In this document: one piece after another, positions 5,454-6,712 of the stretch
Layout of the letters: each line of letters starts with the position of its first letter
Numbering within the stretch: position 1 is the stretch's first letter
NCBI GenBank assembly: GCA_019894815.1
Contig: JAGXNU010000119.1
Span: 1 to 6,712, forward strand
Direction of reading: 5' to 3'
DNA length: 6,712 nucleotides
From: Promethearchaeota archaeon
GTDB lineage: Archaea > Asgardarchaeota > Lokiarchaeia > Sigyniarchaeales > SOKP01
Notes under the pieces: generated by a model
Database searches by the model: none
Told to the model about the DNA's origin: nothing
Seen by the model: the letters and a program-made list of their open reading frames with translations, nothing else
Translations under genes and position numbers: made by a program

Positions 5454-6506
5454 TTATATCTTAAATTTTCTTAAAGAATTAGCGAAATATTCCAAGGTTG
5501 GAGGGATTTCCTTTATGTTATTGCCATTTAACTTGAGTTCCCTTAAATTTTTTAGATCTCCTAATTTTAAAGGAATTTTATCAAGATTATTATGACTTAG
5601 ATTTAGATATTCTAATTTTTCAAGATTAAATATTCCATCAGGTATATTAGTCAATTGATTCCAACTTAAATCCAAGTATTCTAACTTCTCTAGAGAACAA
5701 ATTTCTGGGGGCAAATTTCGAATGCCATTATCTATTAAAGTGCAATATTTTAATTCTTTCAAAGAACCAATCGATTTGGGTAAATTTAATGATTTTTGAT
5801 TGGTTTCTTCTAATCTTTTTAAAGTATTCAAATAGATGAATGGATCTTGAAGTTTTGAGAGAGAAGAATAAATCTGAGGACGTTGTTTAAAGTAAATCCA
5901 ATTAAAATAGTTGAAACACAATGAAATAACGTGATTATCTTCAATTTTTAGCCAGTAATCACTAATTTCAAAATCTTTAATTTTCTGAAACAATAAATAA
6001 GTTGATAGATCAAGCTTATAATCTCCAATATCCTCGGCAAATAAAGCTTCAAGATCCAAGAAAAAGGATGCTTCTTCTCTTACAATTCCTATATGCTTTG
6101 CTATATATTCTAAAACCTTTCCGAAACCTTCATTTAAGACTTTTGTTTCTTCTTTACCATTTTCAACTATTTCTTTTATTGTTTTTAGAACTATTGGCGA
6201 TTTATCATGATGGATTGTCCATTTTAAGGATTCAACGCCCTCCGCTAAGAATGAATGCTCAATTAATTTAGCTGCAGCACTTCTAACACGAGGATTTTCA
6301 TCGGATAAGAGAAAATTTTCTATAAATTCAAAAATTTTATCATCCTTTCTCTCTATTCTTTTGAAAGCATCAATCGAACTCTTGCGAATATCTGGATCTT
6401 CGCTTGATTCAATTAACGAGAATAATAATTCTATCGCAAACGCCTTACTAAGCAAATTATTTTCAAGATCTACACAAATTTTCTCGGGAGATAATGATTT
6501 TTGCAT
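5454..6506 (-). CDS. HEAT-like plus leucine-rich repeat protein (scaffold/interaction protein)
   Basis: A 350-residue soluble protein with no signal peptide, no membrane segment and no catalytic motif. Residues about 30-120 form helical HEAT-like repeats, with the pattern DPDIRKSSIDAFKRI and then NPRVRSAAAKLIE. Residues about 120-240 are predicted helical, rich in aromatics (for example YFNWIYFKQRPQIY), and not recognised. From residue 242 there are leucine-rich repeats whose Leu/Ile-Pro positions fall at 242, 265, 288, 311 and 334. That is an exact 23-residue period with consensus LP..I..L..L..L.L..N.L.., giving four full repeats and a partial fifth with a short C-terminal cap. Such pairs of repeat domains mediate protein-protein binding; the partner is unknown. 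A TTG at 6518 would add four residues, but the ATG at 6506 is the stronger codon and I use it. No T-tract follows the stop, so transcription may continue into the next promoter region. LRR proteins like this are frequent in Asgard archaea (prior knowledge). Confidence 0.85.
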   Translation of the reverse strand: MQKSLSPEKICVDLENNLLSKAFAIELLFSLIESSEDPDIRKSSIDAFKRIERKDDKIFEFIENFLLSDENPRVRSAAAKLIEHSFLAEGVESLKWTIHHDKSPIVLKTIKEIVENGKEETKVLNEGFGKVLEYIAKHIGIVREEASFFLDLEALFAEDIGDYKLDLSTYLLFQKIKDFEISDYWLKIEDNHVISLCFNYFNWIYFKQRPQIYSSLSKLQDPFIYLNTLKRLEETNQKSLNLPKSIGSLKELKYCTLIDNGIRNLPPEICSLEKLEYLDLSWNQLTNIPDGIFNLEKLEYLNLSHNNLDKIPLKLGDLKNLRELKLNGNNIKEIPPTLEYFANSLRKFKI

Positions 6507-6550
6507 TTTCAAAGGCAATTTTCAATTTAATTACTATTTTATTTATTAAT

Positions 6551-6559
6551 CTATAAAAA
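6551..6559 (-). promoter_or_regulatory. TATA-like box for the HEAT/LRR gene
   Basis: The minus strand reads TTTTTATAG, centred about 49 nt upstream of the ATG at 6506. A start near 6529 would leave a leader of about 22 nt. There is no convincing ribosome binding site before the ATG, which fits a short-leader archaeal transcript. The AT-rich context keeps confidence low. Confidence 0.35.
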
Positions 6560-6564
6560 TTAAG

Positions 6565-6572
6565 TTTATATT
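6565..6572 (+). promoter_or_regulatory. TATA-like box for the plus-strand membrane gene
   Basis: The sequence tttatatt lies about 68 nt before the ATG at 6636, preceded by a purine-rich stretch (aaaaattaag) that could serve as BRE. A start would fall near 6594, just before the inverted repeat at 6598-6618. It is one half of a divergent promoter pair with the HEAT/LRR gene. Confidence 0.33.
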
Positions 6573-6597
6573 CATAAATTACCATTTCATCTTCACC

Positions 6598-6618
6598 ATC
6601 TATTTTTTTGAAATAGAT
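6598..6618. promoter_or_regulatory. Inverted repeat in the leader of the plus-strand gene (operator or hairpin)
   Basis: Arms atctattt (6598-6605) and aaatagat (6611-6618) are exact reverse complements around a 5-nt spacer (ttttg). The element begins about 4 nt past the predicted start of the plus-strand transcript and ends 17 nt before the ATG at 6636. It may be a repressor site or an RNA stem-loop. The arm sequence differs from the repeat at 2457-2479. Confidence 0.4.
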
Positions 6619-6635
6619 ACGATGTTGATTAAATT

Positions 6636-6712
6636 ATGAACGAAAAAACAAAACAAAAAGATTCAAATGAATTACTAAATTGGCTTTTGATTATCATTGG
6701 ACTGTTATATGT
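6636..6712 (+). CDS. N-terminus of a probable membrane protein (cut by the right window edge)
   Basis: Only 25 codons are visible, from the ATG at 6636. An in-frame TAA six bases upstream (6630-6632) fixes the earliest start. The product begins with a short lysine-rich polar stretch (MNEKTKQKDSNE) and then enters a hydrophobic run (LLNWLLIIIGLLY) that looks like the start of a transmembrane helix. The positive residues before the helix suggest the N-terminus stays in the cytoplasm. The gene is divergent from the HEAT/LRR gene with 129 nt between the two starts. No family can be named from so short a piece, and a signal-anchor or secreted protein is also possible. Confidence 0.5.
   Translation, partial: MNEKTKQKDSNELLNWLLIIIGLLY

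Noticed and set aside
5440..5454. Short inverted repeat (ttcc / ggaa) after the HEAT/LRR stop codon as a terminator hairpin
   Set aside because: The arms are only about 4 bp, there is no following T-tract on the minus strand, and archaeal termination does not need it.
6002..6271. Leu-rich plus-strand open frame of 89 residues that looks membrane-like
   Set aside because: The Leu/Phe richness comes from the complement of Glu/Lys-rich helices in the HEAT/LRR gene, not from a real membrane protein.
6507..6518. TTG start giving a HEAT/LRR protein four residues longer
   Set aside because: An ATG follows four codons later. TTG is a rarer start and no ribosome binding site favours it.
6624..6635. 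Similarity between ttgattaaatta before the plus-strand ATG and the palindrome at 621-634
   Set aside because: The shared bases are a short A/T-rich string and the second copy has lost the dyad, so this is most likely chance.

Overview
The window looks like AT-rich archaeal DNA, most plausibly from an Asgard (Lokiarchaeota-like) lineage. That placement is an inference. It rests on TATA/BRE-like promoter elements about 25 nt ahead of likely transcription starts, oligo-T tracts instead of hairpin-type terminators, a eukaryote-like HEAT plus leucine-rich-repeat protein, and a set of acyl-CoA and ThDP enzymes common in such genomes. No rRNA, tRNA, mobile element or CRISPR array was seen.

Five genes lie on the minus strand, and one gene begins on the plus strand at the right edge. 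Read in the direction of minus-strand transcription (right to left) they are: a HEAT/LRR scaffold protein (5454-6506); a ThDP-dependent decarboxylase/synthase of the acetolactate synthase fold (3646-5358); a zinc-dependent medium-chain alcohol/polyol dehydrogenase (2573-3592); an AMP-forming acyl-CoA synthetase (696-2438); and the N-terminal 192 codons of an acyl-CoA dehydrogenase that runs off the left edge (1-578). The plus-strand gene starts at 6636 and encodes at least one likely membrane helix. It is divergent from the HEAT/LRR gene.

The four enzymes form a plausible catabolic neighbourhood. The synthetase activates a carboxylic acid to a CoA thioester, and the dehydrogenase would desaturate it. 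The ThDP enzyme and the zinc dehydrogenase sit 53 nt apart and could act in sequence, on an aldehyde or acetoin-type product. No ilvN, ilvC or ilvD gene accompanies the ThDP enzyme, and it lacks the FAD-site motif usual in anabolic acetolactate synthase, so branched-chain amino acid synthesis is not the favoured role. Each enzyme gene has its own short gap with a T-tract and TATA-like elements, so they may be separately controlled and not one operon.

The most interesting non-coding signal is a set of inverted repeats placed at or just downstream of predicted transcription starts. The clearest is an 8-bp-arm repeat at 2457-2479 in front of the acyl-CoA synthetase. Others are at 621-634, in front of the acyl-CoA dehydrogenase, and at 6598-6618, in front of the plus-strand membrane gene. 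These look like repressor operators, although the arm sequences differ from one another. In the proteins, the oddest point is a Gly in place of the near-invariant Asp after the catalytic Cys of the zinc dehydrogenase.
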